Part shown: positions 54,385 to 64,000 of the stretch, one piece after another
Layout: each line of letters begins with the position of its first letter
How positions within the stretch are numbered: position 1 is the stretch's first letter
Assembly: GCF_024730665.1 (NCBI RefSeq)
Contig: NZ_CP084737.1
Coordinates: 641,501-705,500, forward strand
Length of the DNA: 64,000 nt
Direction of reading: 5' to 3'
Source: Coxiella-like endosymbiont
Lineage (GTDB): Bacteria > Pseudomonadota > Gammaproteobacteria > Coxiellales > Coxiellaceae
Made by a program: the position numbers and the translations under genes
The notes under the pieces: model-generated
What the model was told of the DNA's origin: nothing
Seen by the model: the letters and a program-made list of their open reading frames with translations, nothing else
The model's database searches: none

Positions 54385-55410
54385 AAATCTACGTCAGAAA
54401 ATAGTCATCATTCGCATTTCTTTCATATTTCCTTAATATTTTTCGGTTATTCTTGGTCTTATGTCAAAATCAAGCTATAGTAGAATAATAGCTACTCTGT
54501 ATTTCGGCAGGTTTCTTTTAATGACTACATTATTGGTATTACGCCTAGGTTAGTTTTCATATTCACAGGGGGAAACTAAAGGCAGTCGTTGTATGTCTTG
54601 TGTCCGTTTTGATCCTCTTGCTGTAGTCCCTTATCGATTGCTAACGTTCGTGATTAGGCAAGTGTGGGTTACCATTACTTCACTTTTTTAGTTTTTAATG
54701 AAATTTATTTTACGCCTCTATCATCTTATCGATACCTTGTCGGTGTAGTAGTGCTCGATTATCTCGGATTAAATAGTAGGTGTGAGCGTCATTGGTATTG
54801 CGTTATCGGTAGTAAAATCATTATTACTTTTTTCGTTTAACGTCAGGTCACTCAAAAACCCAAGAGCTGTAAGGTAATTGTTTATTTTTGTTTACACTCC
54901 GTTGTTTAGATATCAGTGGATGTGCTGAAGAAAACTCGGATGCGCAAAACAACGTTCATATGCCCAATATAGAAGCGCAAGTTATTTCGTACTATAACGG
55001 TTCCACCTTTATTACCCAGCAACAATTCTGGATTACAACTACAAACGCGTAGCGATGATTGTTGGATTAATAAGGTGATGGATTATCATGGGCTATCCAC
55101 TTAAAAACCGTGATATCATGCGAAACGTTGCACCTCATTTTAAATCAAAGTTATCGCCATTTGCTTCACCAATAGTTACACTAATCAAATATCCTAGTAA
55201 AACCTAATTTGAGTTAACTTAGTGCATCTGCTGATACTATCCCATTTTGCCAATCGGGAGGCATTTTTAAATGAAACCTTAAAATAGCCAAAGCTTGTAC
55301 AGCTATTTGAAAATCTAGATAAAATTTAAATAAGCTCTATGGCTTGCGTCTTTCTATTTATCCATTGATAATAGAAGCAGACTGCACAGTTAGATGATAA
55401 AGGACCTAGT
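54385..55410. other. Gene-poor region upstream of the sulfatase, with a lipoprotein-like relic
   Basis: About 1 kb without an intact gene. On the plus strand at about 54885-55052 an open frame lacking a start codon reads CLFLFTLRCLDISGC (like a lipoprotein signal with a lipobox), then AEENSDAQNNVHMPNIEAQV and ISYYNGSTFITQQQFWITTT before a stop. It may be the 5' end of a lost periplasmic lipoprotein such as an efflux adaptor, but this is a guess. I looked for tolQ and tolR remnants here and found none. Confidence 0.4.
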
Positions 55411-57325
55411 ATGTCTCAATGCTTAACCAAGTCTAGGCGCGTTTTGTGTCTTTGGGTGGGGTGGTTTTTTCTCATTAATGTTCTTTTGGCTTTTGTGATA
55501 GGTATCGGGTATCTTCCATTATTGCCGGATTTCCACGTAGTGAACGGTATCACGAGCGGCGGGATAGCTTTATCTTGTCTTTTTTCAGTAACCTCCCTCT
55601 TCACCCAATTAGCGATTATGTTTTTCTTTTGTTGCTTATTAGTCATTGGGGTAGTGGCATTGTTTCCTCATCGATGGTTGGCTTTTCTGCTGGCGATATT
55701 TTTTACATCTTCTCTTATTTTTATCTTAGTTATTGATATCATGACATTTGGCTTATATCACATGCATTACTTTAGTGAAGGGTTGCGACTTTTTAAAGCT
55801 GGTGCTGTATTGCAAGTGATTGCATTGTCGTCATTGGAACAACTCTTTCTGATTGTGTTCGTTATTATCTCATTTATAGTTGAATATATTATTGCATTGC
55901 TTGTGTGGCGTCGAGTGATCAAGGGGAAGAAAGGATATCGTGGTTATATTTTTGCCAGTGGATTAGTGCTCGCATTTTTAATTTCTTACAGTAGTATGTT
56001 TGTCGCAACAAAGATGACGTATCAACATGGGTTTAGTCCTATTGATAATCACATTATTTTGGAAGATGCACGCATTCTCCCTTATTATAGTGATGTTTAT
56101 AGATTGTTTATGCCGGGGGATCCAATCATACGACAGATCCACACATCAGAGGGAGAAGTTTACTTTCAAATGCGTCAACTAAACCATCCACTTAAATATC
56201 CCATCCACCCAGTCCGATGCAAGTCTCCAAAAAAGTTATTAAATATATTAATCATCGGAATTGATGCATGGCGCTATGATGCGATGAATAACGCTGTATC
56301 ACCACACATTGCCCATTTTGCGAAACAGACGTTGCAGTTTCAGGACCATTGGAGTGGCGGTAATTGTACTCAGCCGGGACTCATTTCGTTATTTTACGGG
56401 ATACCACCTAACTATTGGTGCGCATTTTTAAATCAGCGCCACGGACCGGTGTTAATCCACCAATTGTTGAAGAATCATTATCAAACGGGGATATTTATTA
56501 GTGCACCACTTAATTATCCTCCGTTGGATAGAACTATTTTTAATGAGGTCAAACACCTCATTATACGTACGGCCGGAGACACTTCTATTACACGCGATCG
56601 TGCTATCACAAAAGAGTTTAATTATTTTTTGGAAAAAAGAGATAAAAACAAACTTTTTTTCAGTTTTCTCTTTTACGATGCTGTTCATAATTATTGCGAA
56701 CAAACGATTCCCGATTATCAACCTTTTCAACCTACTGTTAAGCAATGTGATCGATTTTTATTAACACCGAACTCAGACCCCATACCCTACGTTAATCGTT
56801 ATCATAATGCAGTTTATTTCGTTGATAATGAAGTACAAAAAGTGCTTAATTCACTGAAGGACCATAATTTGTTGAAAAATACCGTTGTTATCATCACAGC
56901 TGATCATGGCGAACAGTTCAACGATGAACATATGGGGTACTGGGTCCATGCGAGTGCTTACACTCCTTATCAATTACATATTCCGTTTTTGATGTACTGG
57001 CCTGGGAAAAACCACAAATTTATTCGTATTTTACGACCCATTATGATATTGTGCCTACTTTGATGATGAAGGTATTAGGTTGTCAAAACCCCCATCTGAT
57101 TATACGATCGGTCATTCATTGTTTTTCAAGAGAAATCGTCCTTTCCTAATCGCTGGCAGTTATGGTGATTATGCTATTGTTACAAAAAAGCAAGTAATGC
57201 GCATTTATCCTGATGGGGATTACGTTATCAATTTTCTTAATGGTCATCCAAAATATGATGCTTCTCTGAATAAGAATGCGTTGCAGCAGACACTGGAAGA
57301 TTTGGAAAAATATTTTCGTTACTAA
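55411..57325 (+). pseudogene. YejM/PbgA-like inner-membrane sulfatase, two frameshifts as assembled
   Basis: The protein has five N-terminal membrane segments (residues about 10-200) and a periplasmic sulfatase-fold domain starting at KKLLNILIIGIDAWRYDAMN, with later NTVVIITADHGEQFNDEHMG. This is the DUF3413-plus-sulfatase layout of YejM/PbgA, which controls LpxC stability and so lipopolysaccharide synthesis in enterobacteria. In the main frame the end is lost. Five A at 57007-57011 should be six, giving WPGKKPQIYSYFTTHYDIVP, and five C at 57089-57093 should be six, giving LGCQNPPSDYTIGHSLFF. The repaired length is about 638 residues. tolA starts 15 bases after its stop. Confidence 0.82.
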
Positions 57326-57339
57326 TGGTACGAGGGCGC

Positions 57340-58130
57340 ATGCTGAAGATACCACTCTCCTATCGTTTGCCTATAGGTATTTCTGTTTTTTTGCATTTCA
57401 TCTTACTAGTTACACTAAGTATTAATATATCTACGCAGAATAGATATCGATTTAGCGATCAGAATAGGCCCATGCCAGTCATTAATGCTCTCACTGTGAA
57501 CCAACAAGCCTTTAACAATCAAATTAAAAAAATGCAGCGGGCTGAGAAACAAAAACGAACTGCTGAAAAAATCCTCAAAGAAACATTACAACAGCATCTG
57601 CTTGCTTTAAAAAAGCAACGAGTTACTGAACAAAAACAGTTATTATCTATGCGAGATAAGCAATTACAATTAAATCAACAACAGAAATATGAAGTTGCTG
57701 CTCGGAAGAAAGCACTAGCTATGAAAAAACAAAAGCAAGAAGTGTTATCTAAAAGGCAGCAACAATTACAAAAGAAATTGCTTCAACAAGAGATAGCTCA
57801 AGAGAAGGTATTGGCAGCTACTAAAGCACAACAGATGGTGCAACTGCAAAGTGTTTTAAATCAATATAAAGCACAAATCATCAGGGCTATAGAACAGCAA
57901 TGGATTGTACCTACTGACATAAATAATAATCTGTCGTGTATTTTACTTATTCGTTTGGCATCAGACGGTAATGTACTAAGTGTGGAAACGGTCCAAAGTA
58001 GCGGTGATGCTGTTTTAGATCGTTCAGCACGAATGGCTGTGTTCAAAGCATCCCCCTACCTGTTCCAAAAAATACGGGCGCCTTTTCTGAATTTCATGAA
58101 CTGCGTCTTACAGTACGGCCTGTAGGGTAA
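57340..58130 (+). CDS. tolA: TolA, Tol-Pal energy-transducing protein (C-terminal frameshift as assembled)
   Basis: ATG 57340 follows a GAGG site. The protein has one membrane helix (residues about 11-30, ISVFLHFILLVTLSINIS), a long Gln/Lys-rich coiled coil (about 50-185, for example QQHLLALKKQRVTEQKQLLS) and a C-terminal TonB-like domain (VLSVETVQSSGDAVLDRSA). The assembled frame ends at 58125 with an unrelated tail. Five C at 58052-58056 should be six, giving KASPLPVPKNTGAFSEFHEL then RLTVRPVG and a stop at 58130, as in other TolA proteins. TolA links the inner-membrane TolQR motor to TolB and Pal. tolQ and tolR are not next to it. Confidence 0.85.
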
Positions 58131-58199
58131 ACAGTCGTCCCTTTGTATGAAGGATAAAATTACGGAACTATAATCAATGTTAGTCATAGAGTGAATATC

Positions 58200-59501
58200 A
58201 TGGTAAAACACCGCGGATTCGTTTCATTAATCATATTTTTGTTTTTTCTTCCAGCCTATGGTACGCTAGATTTAGAATTAACACAGGGGATAGTAGCCGC
58301 TATCCCTATCGCTGTTGTGCCATTTGCAGGTCCAAGGATTTTAGTGCCTGGTAACCAAACTGTTACTGAAGTTATAAAAAATGATTTACAAAATAGTGGG
58401 CAATTTCGAGTGATTGGGCCTCCGATTAATGATCTCGATCAGATACCAAAATCCTTGCAAGACAACTATTGGCACACACAAAAAGTTAGCGCAATTATGG
58501 GTGGCGCAATTCATCCTTTAGGTTTAAACCGTTACCGAGTAGCTTTTACTTTAATGAATGTTTTTGGTTCTGACAACGTTTTATTAAGCGATTCATTTAG
58601 TATAAATTCTAAAGAAATGCGAAATCTTGCCCATCATATTAGTGATTTAATTTATCAAAAGCTAACCGGTGTTCGAGGTATTTTTTCTACGAAGGTTGCT
58701 TATATTCTACTGCAGCGTTCTCTGAGTAAGGCGGATAAATACACCCTGGAGGTCATGGATGTAGATGGATTTAACCCGAAGCCATTATTGGTTTCAGACA
58801 TGCCAATCATGTCTCCTAGCTGGTCTCCAGATGGTCAAAAGATTGCTTATGTGTCCTTCGAGGGACATCGCTCAAGTATTTATCTTCAAGACTTGATGAC
58901 AGGTGTGCGACAGCGGATTAGCGATTCGCCAGGCATTAATGGAGCCCCCGCTTTTTCTCCCGATGGCAGTCGTCTGGCATTAGTACTCTCTAAGATGGGC
59001 AACCCCAATGTTTATATTTTGAGTTTAGACAGTGGACAATTACAAGAAATCACGCAAGACTGGTCCATTAATACGGAACCCGCTTGGTCAGCAGATGGAA
59101 AATCATTGCTATTTACATCCAATCGTGACGGAACGCCGCAAATTTACGAATATTCACTGCAGCACGGCACTGTCACTCGATTAACTTATCGCGGTGATTA
59201 TAACGCGAAAGCTTCTTTTCTGCAGGATGGTCAATCTATCATCATGATGCATCGGGACTATGGTCTCTTCGGAATTGCCCGACAGAATTTGATAACCGGA
59301 TATATGCAAATTTTAACCAAAGGCGGTTCTGATGAATCGCCTAGCGTAGCCCCAAATGGGAAAATGATAATTTATTCAACCGAATATAATGATCGTGGGG
59401 TGTTGGCCCAAGTATCTGTGGATGGTCAAATTAAACTACGTTTACCATCGCGAGATGGAATTGTGCAGGAGCCTGCCTGGTCGCCATTTTTGAATTTCTA
59501 A
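58200..59501 (+). CDS. tolB: TolB, periplasmic beta-propeller of Tol-Pal
   Basis: From ATG 58200 the protein has 433 residues; GTG 58191 is an in-frame alternative. A signal peptide ([16 protein letters not shown]) precedes [20 protein letters not shown], the TolA-binding strand region. A six-bladed propeller follows, with repeated W-S-P-D-G-x-x-I/L-A-Y motifs ([60 protein letters not shown]). TolB binds Pal and helps outer-membrane invagination at division. Export requires a signal peptidase, yet lepB in this window is dead. It lies in sulfatase-tolA-tolB-pal-cpoB. Confidence 0.95.
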   Translation: MVKHRGFVSLIIFLFFLPAYGTLDLELTQGIVAAIPIAVVPFAGPRILVPGNQTVTEVIKNDLQNSGQFRVIGPPINDLDQIPKSLQDNYWHTQKVSAIMGGAIHPLGLNRYRVAFTLMNVFGSDNVLLSDSFSINSKEMRNLAHHISDLIYQKLTGVRGIFSTKVAYILLQRSLSKADKYTLEVMDVDGFNPKPLLVSDMPIMSPSWSPDGQKIAYVSFEGHRSSIYLQDLMTGVRQRISDSPGINGAPAFSPDGSRLALVLSKMGNPNVYILSLDSGQLQEITQDWSINTEPAWSADGKSLLFTSNRDGTPQIYEYSLQHGTVTRLTYRGDYNAKASFLQDGQSIIMMHRDYGLFGIARQNLITGYMQILTKGGSDESPSVAPNGKMIIYSTEYNDRGVLAQVSVDGQIKLRLPSRDGIVQEPAWSPFLNF

Positions 59502-59523
59502 ATTAAAATATTAGGGTTAATTT

Positions 59524-60084
59524 ATGAGAATACTTCAAATAAACGCTATTATCACTGTTTTAATGGCATTGGAATTGACTGCCTGTAAAAGCCATAATGC
59601 ATCACTCACAGGAGTGAATAGGGATATTGTTACTGACTTGCTGCCTCATCAGTGTGTAACCCAGACATATGCGCTTGCAGAACAAGCTGGATACACTGAA
59701 AAAGTGCAGAAAGATACTGATGGTCGAATCATCAATCCGTTGGTCGCACCGGCTAATCAAACCTACTACTTCGATTTCGACAGTATAGCGTCGCATTCTT
59801 TTGATCTTAAAGCCATCCAAATTCAAGCGAATTATTTGGCGACGCACTCCACGGCAAAAATACGATTAGAAGGAAATACAGATAACCGCGGCAGTCGAGA
59901 ATATAATATTGGATTGGGATGGCGACGAGATAAGGCCATCGCTCGCATTTTAGAACAAGCAGGTGTTGCGCCGAGGCAGATTGACATGCTCAGCTACGGA
60001 AAAGAATGTCCTGCAGCAGTGGGAAAGAATGAAGCAACCTGGAAGTTAAATCGACGTGTTAATTTGATTTACGAGGCCTTTTAA
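59524..60084 (+). CDS. pal: Pal, peptidoglycan-associated lipoprotein
   Basis: This 186-residue protein begins with a lipoprotein signal (INAIITVLMALELTAC, lipobox L-T-A-C with Cys21). An OmpA-like peptidoglycan-binding domain follows: TYYFDFDSIASHSFDLKAIQ, IRLEGNTDNRGSREYNIGLG and MLSYGKECPAAVGKNEATWK ending NRRVNLIYEAF. The conserved aspartate (TDNRG) and arginine (LNRRV) that grip diaminopimelate are present. Pal anchors the outer membrane to peptidoglycan and binds TolB. It follows tolB by 22 bases. Confidence 0.95.
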   Translation: MRILQINAIITVLMALELTACKSHNASLTGVNRDIVTDLLPHQCVTQTYALAEQAGYTEKVQKDTDGRIINPLVAPANQTYYFDFDSIASHSFDLKAIQIQANYLATHSTAKIRLEGNTDNRGSREYNIGLGWRRDKAIARILEQAGVAPRQIDMLSYGKECPAAVGKNEATWKLNRRVNLIYEAF

Positions 60085-60098
60085 GAAGTTACTTAAAA

Positions 60099-60908
60099 AT
60101 GAAAACAAAAATAGCAATTGTAAGTGCAGTCACCTTGTTCTGCGTTTTGTCGGTACTGGCAGATGCGCCGGTATTAGATATTTCACAGCAGACTAGCGTA
60201 CAAATCGCCTCTTCCACAGCAACCGAGAATCAACGATTAGCGCGTTTAGAACAACAAATAAATAATATCACCAACATGAATTTACCACAGCAACTTATCG
60301 ATCTCCAACAAGAATTAGCACGAATCAGTGGTCAGTTGCAAGTCCAAGAGCATAATCTGCACTTACTTAATAATCAACAGTGTAACTTTTATCAAGATTT
60401 GGATCAAAGAATTACGAAACTTAAAAATTTAAATAGCGTTAGCACTTCAAATGATAATATATCCTCCAAAAAATCGTCAGGAAATTCTATTCCGGGTAAT
60501 GGAGAAATGCAATTACGGGATTCAAACGCCTATCAGGCAGGGCTAGATTTATTAACCAAAAAACAATATGAAAAATCAGAAGCGGCGTTTCAAAATTATT
60601 TGGATGATTATCCCAATGGAAATTATGTAGCAAATGCGCATTATTGGCTCGGTGAAATTTATCTTCAACAAAAAAATACCCATAAAGCAGCTACTGAATT
60701 TGAAGTTGTTCGAGATAAATCTTTAGAATCAGAGAAAATACTAGATGCTAAATTGAAATTAGCTATCATCCATGCAAAAATAGGCAAGATTGCCGAAGCT
60801 AAGCGTGAATTAATGGAAATAAAGAAATGCCATCCAGAATCCACGGTGTCTCGGTTGGCGAGTGTTTGTCTTCAACAATTAGAAGAGTCTACTACCTCAC
60901 AACATTAA
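60099..60908 (+). CDS. cpoB: CpoB/YbgF, Tol-Pal associated TPR protein
   Basis: This 269-residue protein has a signal peptide (AIVSAVTLFCVLSVLADA) and an N-terminal trimeric coiled coil (ENQRLARLEQQINNITNMNL; LQQELARISGQLQVQEHNLH). After a Ser/Asn-rich linker come TPR repeats (AYQAGLDLLTKKQYEKSEAA; ANAHYWLGEIYLQQKNTHKA; LKLAIIHAKIGKIAEAKREL). CpoB coordinates Tol-mediated constriction with PBP1B. It starts 15 bases after pal, the standard end of the tol-pal operon. Confidence 0.93.
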   Translation: MKTKIAIVSAVTLFCVLSVLADAPVLDISQQTSVQIASSTATENQRLARLEQQINNITNMNLPQQLIDLQQELARISGQLQVQEHNLHLLNNQQCNFYQDLDQRITKLKNLNSVSTSNDNISSKKSSGNSIPGNGEMQLRDSNAYQAGLDLLTKKQYEKSEAAFQNYLDDYPNGNYVANAHYWLGEIYLQQKNTHKAATEFEVVRDKSLESEKILDAKLKLAIIHAKIGKIAEAKRELMEIKKCHPESTVSRLASVCLQQLEESTTSQH

Positions 60909-62081
60909 CAACATTTTAATGATGTACAGATTTTACAGATTTCGAGTCACTGAAATTTCTTATTTTCTGTAAGTCGAAATAAAAACACAGGACCGCCTGT
61001 TTACCAGTAGTGAACCGGCGCCGACGACCTGCTTGTTCTTGCTTAACGAAAACTCCATGACGTTGTTTCTTTAGACGAGCGACGTTTAGAGACTTCAGTT
61101 GTTAAGCAGACTGCAATTTACAAGTTATCGATATTAAAATGTTCAGTCACAACAAATTTCATCGCAATTGTTATAAAAATTTCAACTACTTTTTGTCTCA
61201 AGATTAAATTTGTGATTTCTAATCATTGAGATTAAAAATAGGCAAGACAATTATTATTCAATGTTATTTAACATAGTGCTCTGGGGTTGGGGGTTTTTTA
61301 TTTTCCAATTTTTCTAACAACTGTCAATAATCATAGGTGAAGCTTCTACTTTCACCCCTCCCGCTTGGCACCTACCACCACCTCCCATTTTCTGGTTTAT
61401 CTGTGGTATTTAAATCACATAGTGGGTTTTTCCGCAACATCATTACATTACCTATAATCGATGAAGGATAAAGTCTAAGGCCCGTCATAAGTCTAAGGCC
61501 CGTCATTCTCCTAAAAACATAGTATAGATTTATAGATTTTATCTCCAGATGGTTCTGACATTAATAAAACATTTTCAAGCGAAGACTGATGTATGGTGAG
61601 CTGTACTAAATCAACTATGATAAAGTACCTTAACTGCTTGTTATCCAAATACGTAGTTTCTTTTCAATAGCATGTGTATCGCTTTCTTTTGTCGATAGAG
61701 TGACTCCCCACTAAAATTTCTTTTTTCTTTTTGTAGATTTTCCAAGCTTGTAAAGCTCCGCTGATAAGATTATCCGTCAAGCACAGGAGAGCATACTTTT
61801 CTTTTTCATACTTTTTTATAATAGCTCTTATTTTGATTGATCATTTTTCTCTATCGAAACATCGATACGCTTTAACAAATGTACTGTGAATGGATTTATT
61901 GCTAGGAGTAAGAGTATTCAGCTAGCATAAACTGCCGAATGGTTTAAATTCATCACTATCATACACAGCAAGCCTTCTGTTCTAGATTTATCAGTCTTTG
62001 CTACATGAATGAACACAACAGCCTTCACGGAGATAACAAATTAGTTGTAGATCCCTTCTGGATCGTGTAAATCCATGCTTT
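60909..62081. other. Gene-poor region between cpoB and rpoD
   Basis: About 1.2 kb. The minus strand at 60916-61083 has an uninterrupted frame ending at a natural stop. It includes VARLKKQRHGVFVKQEQAGR then RRRFTTGKQAVLCFYFDLQK and is locally GC-richer than the flanks. It looks like the end of a lost gene, which I cannot name. An 18-bp tandem duplication is at 61471-61506. Nothing else was recognised. Confidence 0.4.
61471..61506. repeat. Tandem duplication, 18 bp x 2
   Basis: AAGTCTAAGGCCCGTCAT occurs twice without a gap in non-coding sequence. Confidence 0.9.
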
Positions 62082-63992
62082 TTATTCTTCAGATTCAATA
62101 AAGCTACGTAGCTTTTCGGCTCGGCTTGGGTGACGTAATTTACGTAGAGATTTTGCTTCTATTTGACGAATCCGTTCTCGTGTAACATCAAATTGTTTAC
62201 CTACTTCTTCGAGTGTATGATCAGTATTCATATCAATGCCAAAACGCATACGTAGAACTTTAGCTTCTCGAGGGGTGAGTGTAGCTAAAATTTCTCGAGT
62301 AGCTTCCTGAAGACCGGAGGAAGTTGCATAGTCTACTGGGGATTCTATGTTTACGTCTTCGATAAAATCCCCCAGGTTAGAATCTTCATCTTCACCAATC
62401 GGTGTTTCCATTGAAATGGGCTCTTTCGCAATTTTTAATACTTTCCTCACTTTCTCTTCAGGCATATCCATACGGTGACCCAATTCTTCTGGAGTCGCTT
62501 CTTGGCCAGTTTCTTGTAGAATTTGTCGACTAATGCGATTAAGTTTATTGATGGTCTCAATCATATGTACAGGAATACGGATAGTGCGCGCCTGGTCAGC
62601 AATCGAGCGAGTAATAGCTTGCCGAATCCACCACGTTGCATACGTCGAAAATTTATAACCGCGGCGATATTCAAATTTATCCACTGCTTTCATCAAGCCG
62701 ATATTGCCTTCCTGAATCAGATCGAGAAACTGCAAGCCGCGATTGGTATATTTTTTCGCGATTGAAATCACGAGCCGCAAGTTGGCTTCAATCATCTCTT
62801 TTTTGCACGACGTGATCTCGCTTCACCAATTGCCACACGACGATTAATTTCTTTGATTTCCTGGATGCTTAAATTACTTTTTTCTTCCAGTTGAGCCAGA
62901 TTTCGTTGAGCACGATAAATTTCTTTGCTATATTTTTCTAACCGTTTTGCTTGGTCCTTATTTTCTTTTTGTACTGCTCTAGCCACTCCATGTTTGTTTC
63001 GTTATGTGGAAACGAAGTGATAAACTTTTTACGAGAAGTTTTTGCCTTCATCACACAATAACCCGTAATTAATCGCTCTTGTGTGCGTGCTTCTTTTAAC
63101 AAATAACGTAATTGACCCATGAGTCGATTAAACTGTTTAATAGACAGTTTAAATGTAGAAAATAGTTCCGAGAGATTTTTTTGATGTTTTAATGTTGCTG
63201 AATTTTTTTTCCGTAACGTTTAATTGCATTTAAATAACGACTGTAGAGCTTTTTGAGCTCATCCATATACTTTTTGGTGACGAGTGGATCGGGAGAGCTT
63301 TCACCAAAATCATCGCCACCCTCGTCCTCATCCTCTTCGGATAAATGCGCTTCTTTGGTTTGCTCCTCAAGCTGTAATGCTTCTTCGGATTCTTCGTCAA
63401 AAAAACCGATGAGTAAATCACTTAGACGTCCTTCTGTTGTTATGAGAGTGTTATATTCTCTAATAAACGATTCAATGAGTTCAGGATATGCAACTACCGC
63501 ACCCATCACTTGCCGAATGCCTTTTTCAATGCGTTTAGCGATAACGATTTCACCTTCCCGCGTTAACAATTCAACGCTACCCATTTCGCGCATATACATG
63601 CGAATTGGATCAGTAGTTCGGGTTTCTGTCGCCAATACTTCGGCGACATCTTCGTTTATTTCATCATCCGATTGAGTATCCTCTTCTAAAAGCAAGGAGT
63701 CAGCATCTGGAGGAGCTTCAAAAACTTTAATTCCCATTTCCGTGAGACGGCCGATAATGCCTTCTATTTGCGATGGATCAGCATAATCATTAGGGAGAAG
63801 ATTAATCAAATCTTCATGGACCAAATAACCTTTATTTTTCGCCTCTTCTAATAAGGCGCTAAAACCCAATCGCTGAGTTTCTGCGATGTTTTCTTCAGAT
63901 TTTGTAAGAAATTGCACTCGAGACGATGGAGCAATAGCTAGTTTTGCTTCACCGGGGAATATAAACGAATGTTTTTTTGGTTCCATAAGCAC
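62082..63992 (-). pseudogene. rpoD: Primary sigma factor RpoD (sigma-70), three frameshifts as assembled
   Basis: Consecutive frames form one sigma-70 of about 637 residues. Region 1.1 is FSALLEEAKNKGYLVHEDLI, region 1.2 DPIRMYMREMGSVELLTREG, and region 2 [20 protein letters not shown] with [20 protein letters not shown]. Region 4 is the helix-turn-helix [20 protein letters not shown]. Breaks, each short by one A in the message: 63203-63210 (eight to nine), 62961-62964 or the adjoining five-A run (around 62961-62970), and 62799-62804 (six to seven, giving [18 protein letters not shown]). The non-conserved region between 1.2 and 2 is acidic (SEEDEDEGGDDFGES). A cell cannot live without RpoD, so these breaks cannot be true null mutations. 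Confidence 0.92.
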
Positions 63993-64000
63993 AGTAACTT

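Overview
The window looks like a chromosomal segment of a gammaproteobacterium of the Legionellales that is undergoing genome reduction. It most resembles Coxiella or a Coxiella-like tick endosymbiont. This rests on gene order (mreBCD; gatCAB; rnc-era-recO-pdxJ; rhodanese-grxC-secB-gpsA; ptsP-lgt-thyA; tolA-tolB-pal-cpoB), on protein sequences that resemble my memory of Coxiella burnetii (for example GpsA and ProS), and on AT-rich, gene-poor spacers holding eroded genes. No database search was possible, so the genus is an inference.

Layout. 1-2138: mreD (partial), mreC and mreB, minus strand. 2139-4964: gene desert. 4965-8167: gatC-gatA-gatB. 8168-10408: desert with an unidentified relic and an 80-bp perfect palindrome. 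10409-13005: a slipin and an MFS transporter. 13668-17237: cysS and gltX (minus), lpxH (plus). 17776-25699: pdxJ, recO, era, rnc, a dead lepB, lepA and tilS, all minus. 25703-34435: accA, a ZIP-type transporter, trhO, gpsA, secB, grxC, a rhodanese, a DUF2520 protein and an S9 peptidase. 34436-37304: desert. 37341-41195: gpmI, a dead envC with a 12-bp minisatellite, and an S41 peptidase. 41310-47105: thyA, lgt, ptsP and a dead rppH. 47482-54045: nrdA, nrdB and proS. 55411-60908: a YejM-like sulfatase, tolA, tolB, pal and cpoB. 62082-63992: rpoD.

Two kinds of gene damage are present and should be kept apart. The first is old decay: lepB, envC and rppH are recognisable only as scattered motifs with many stops and shifts. 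The second is a set of about 30 frameshifts in 17 otherwise well-conserved genes, including rpoD, gltX, thyA, nrdA, nrdB and proS. Every one can be repaired by adding one base, sometimes two, to a homopolymer run, and on both sides of each shift the protein stays conserved. Such one-sided damage in indispensable genes points to homopolymer undercalling in the assembly, or less likely to slippage-prone tracts that are rescued during expression. Frameshifted genes are typed here as pseudogenes 'as assembled', but most probably encode functional proteins.

Functionally the segment is housekeeping: cell shape (MreBCD), tRNA charging (GatCAB, CysS, GltX, ProS), tRNA modification (TilS, TrhO), envelope biogenesis (LpxH, Lgt, Tol-Pal, sulfatase), fatty acid and glycerophospholipid precursors (AccA, GpsA), deoxynucleotides (NrdAB, ThyA), vitamin B6 (PdxJ) and the primary sigma factor. 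I saw no rRNA, tRNA, CRISPR array, insertion sequence or defence island, and no convincing new multi-gene system. The most unusual items are the 80-bp palindrome, the one-sided homopolymer frameshifts, and the loss of signal peptidase I from its conserved locus.
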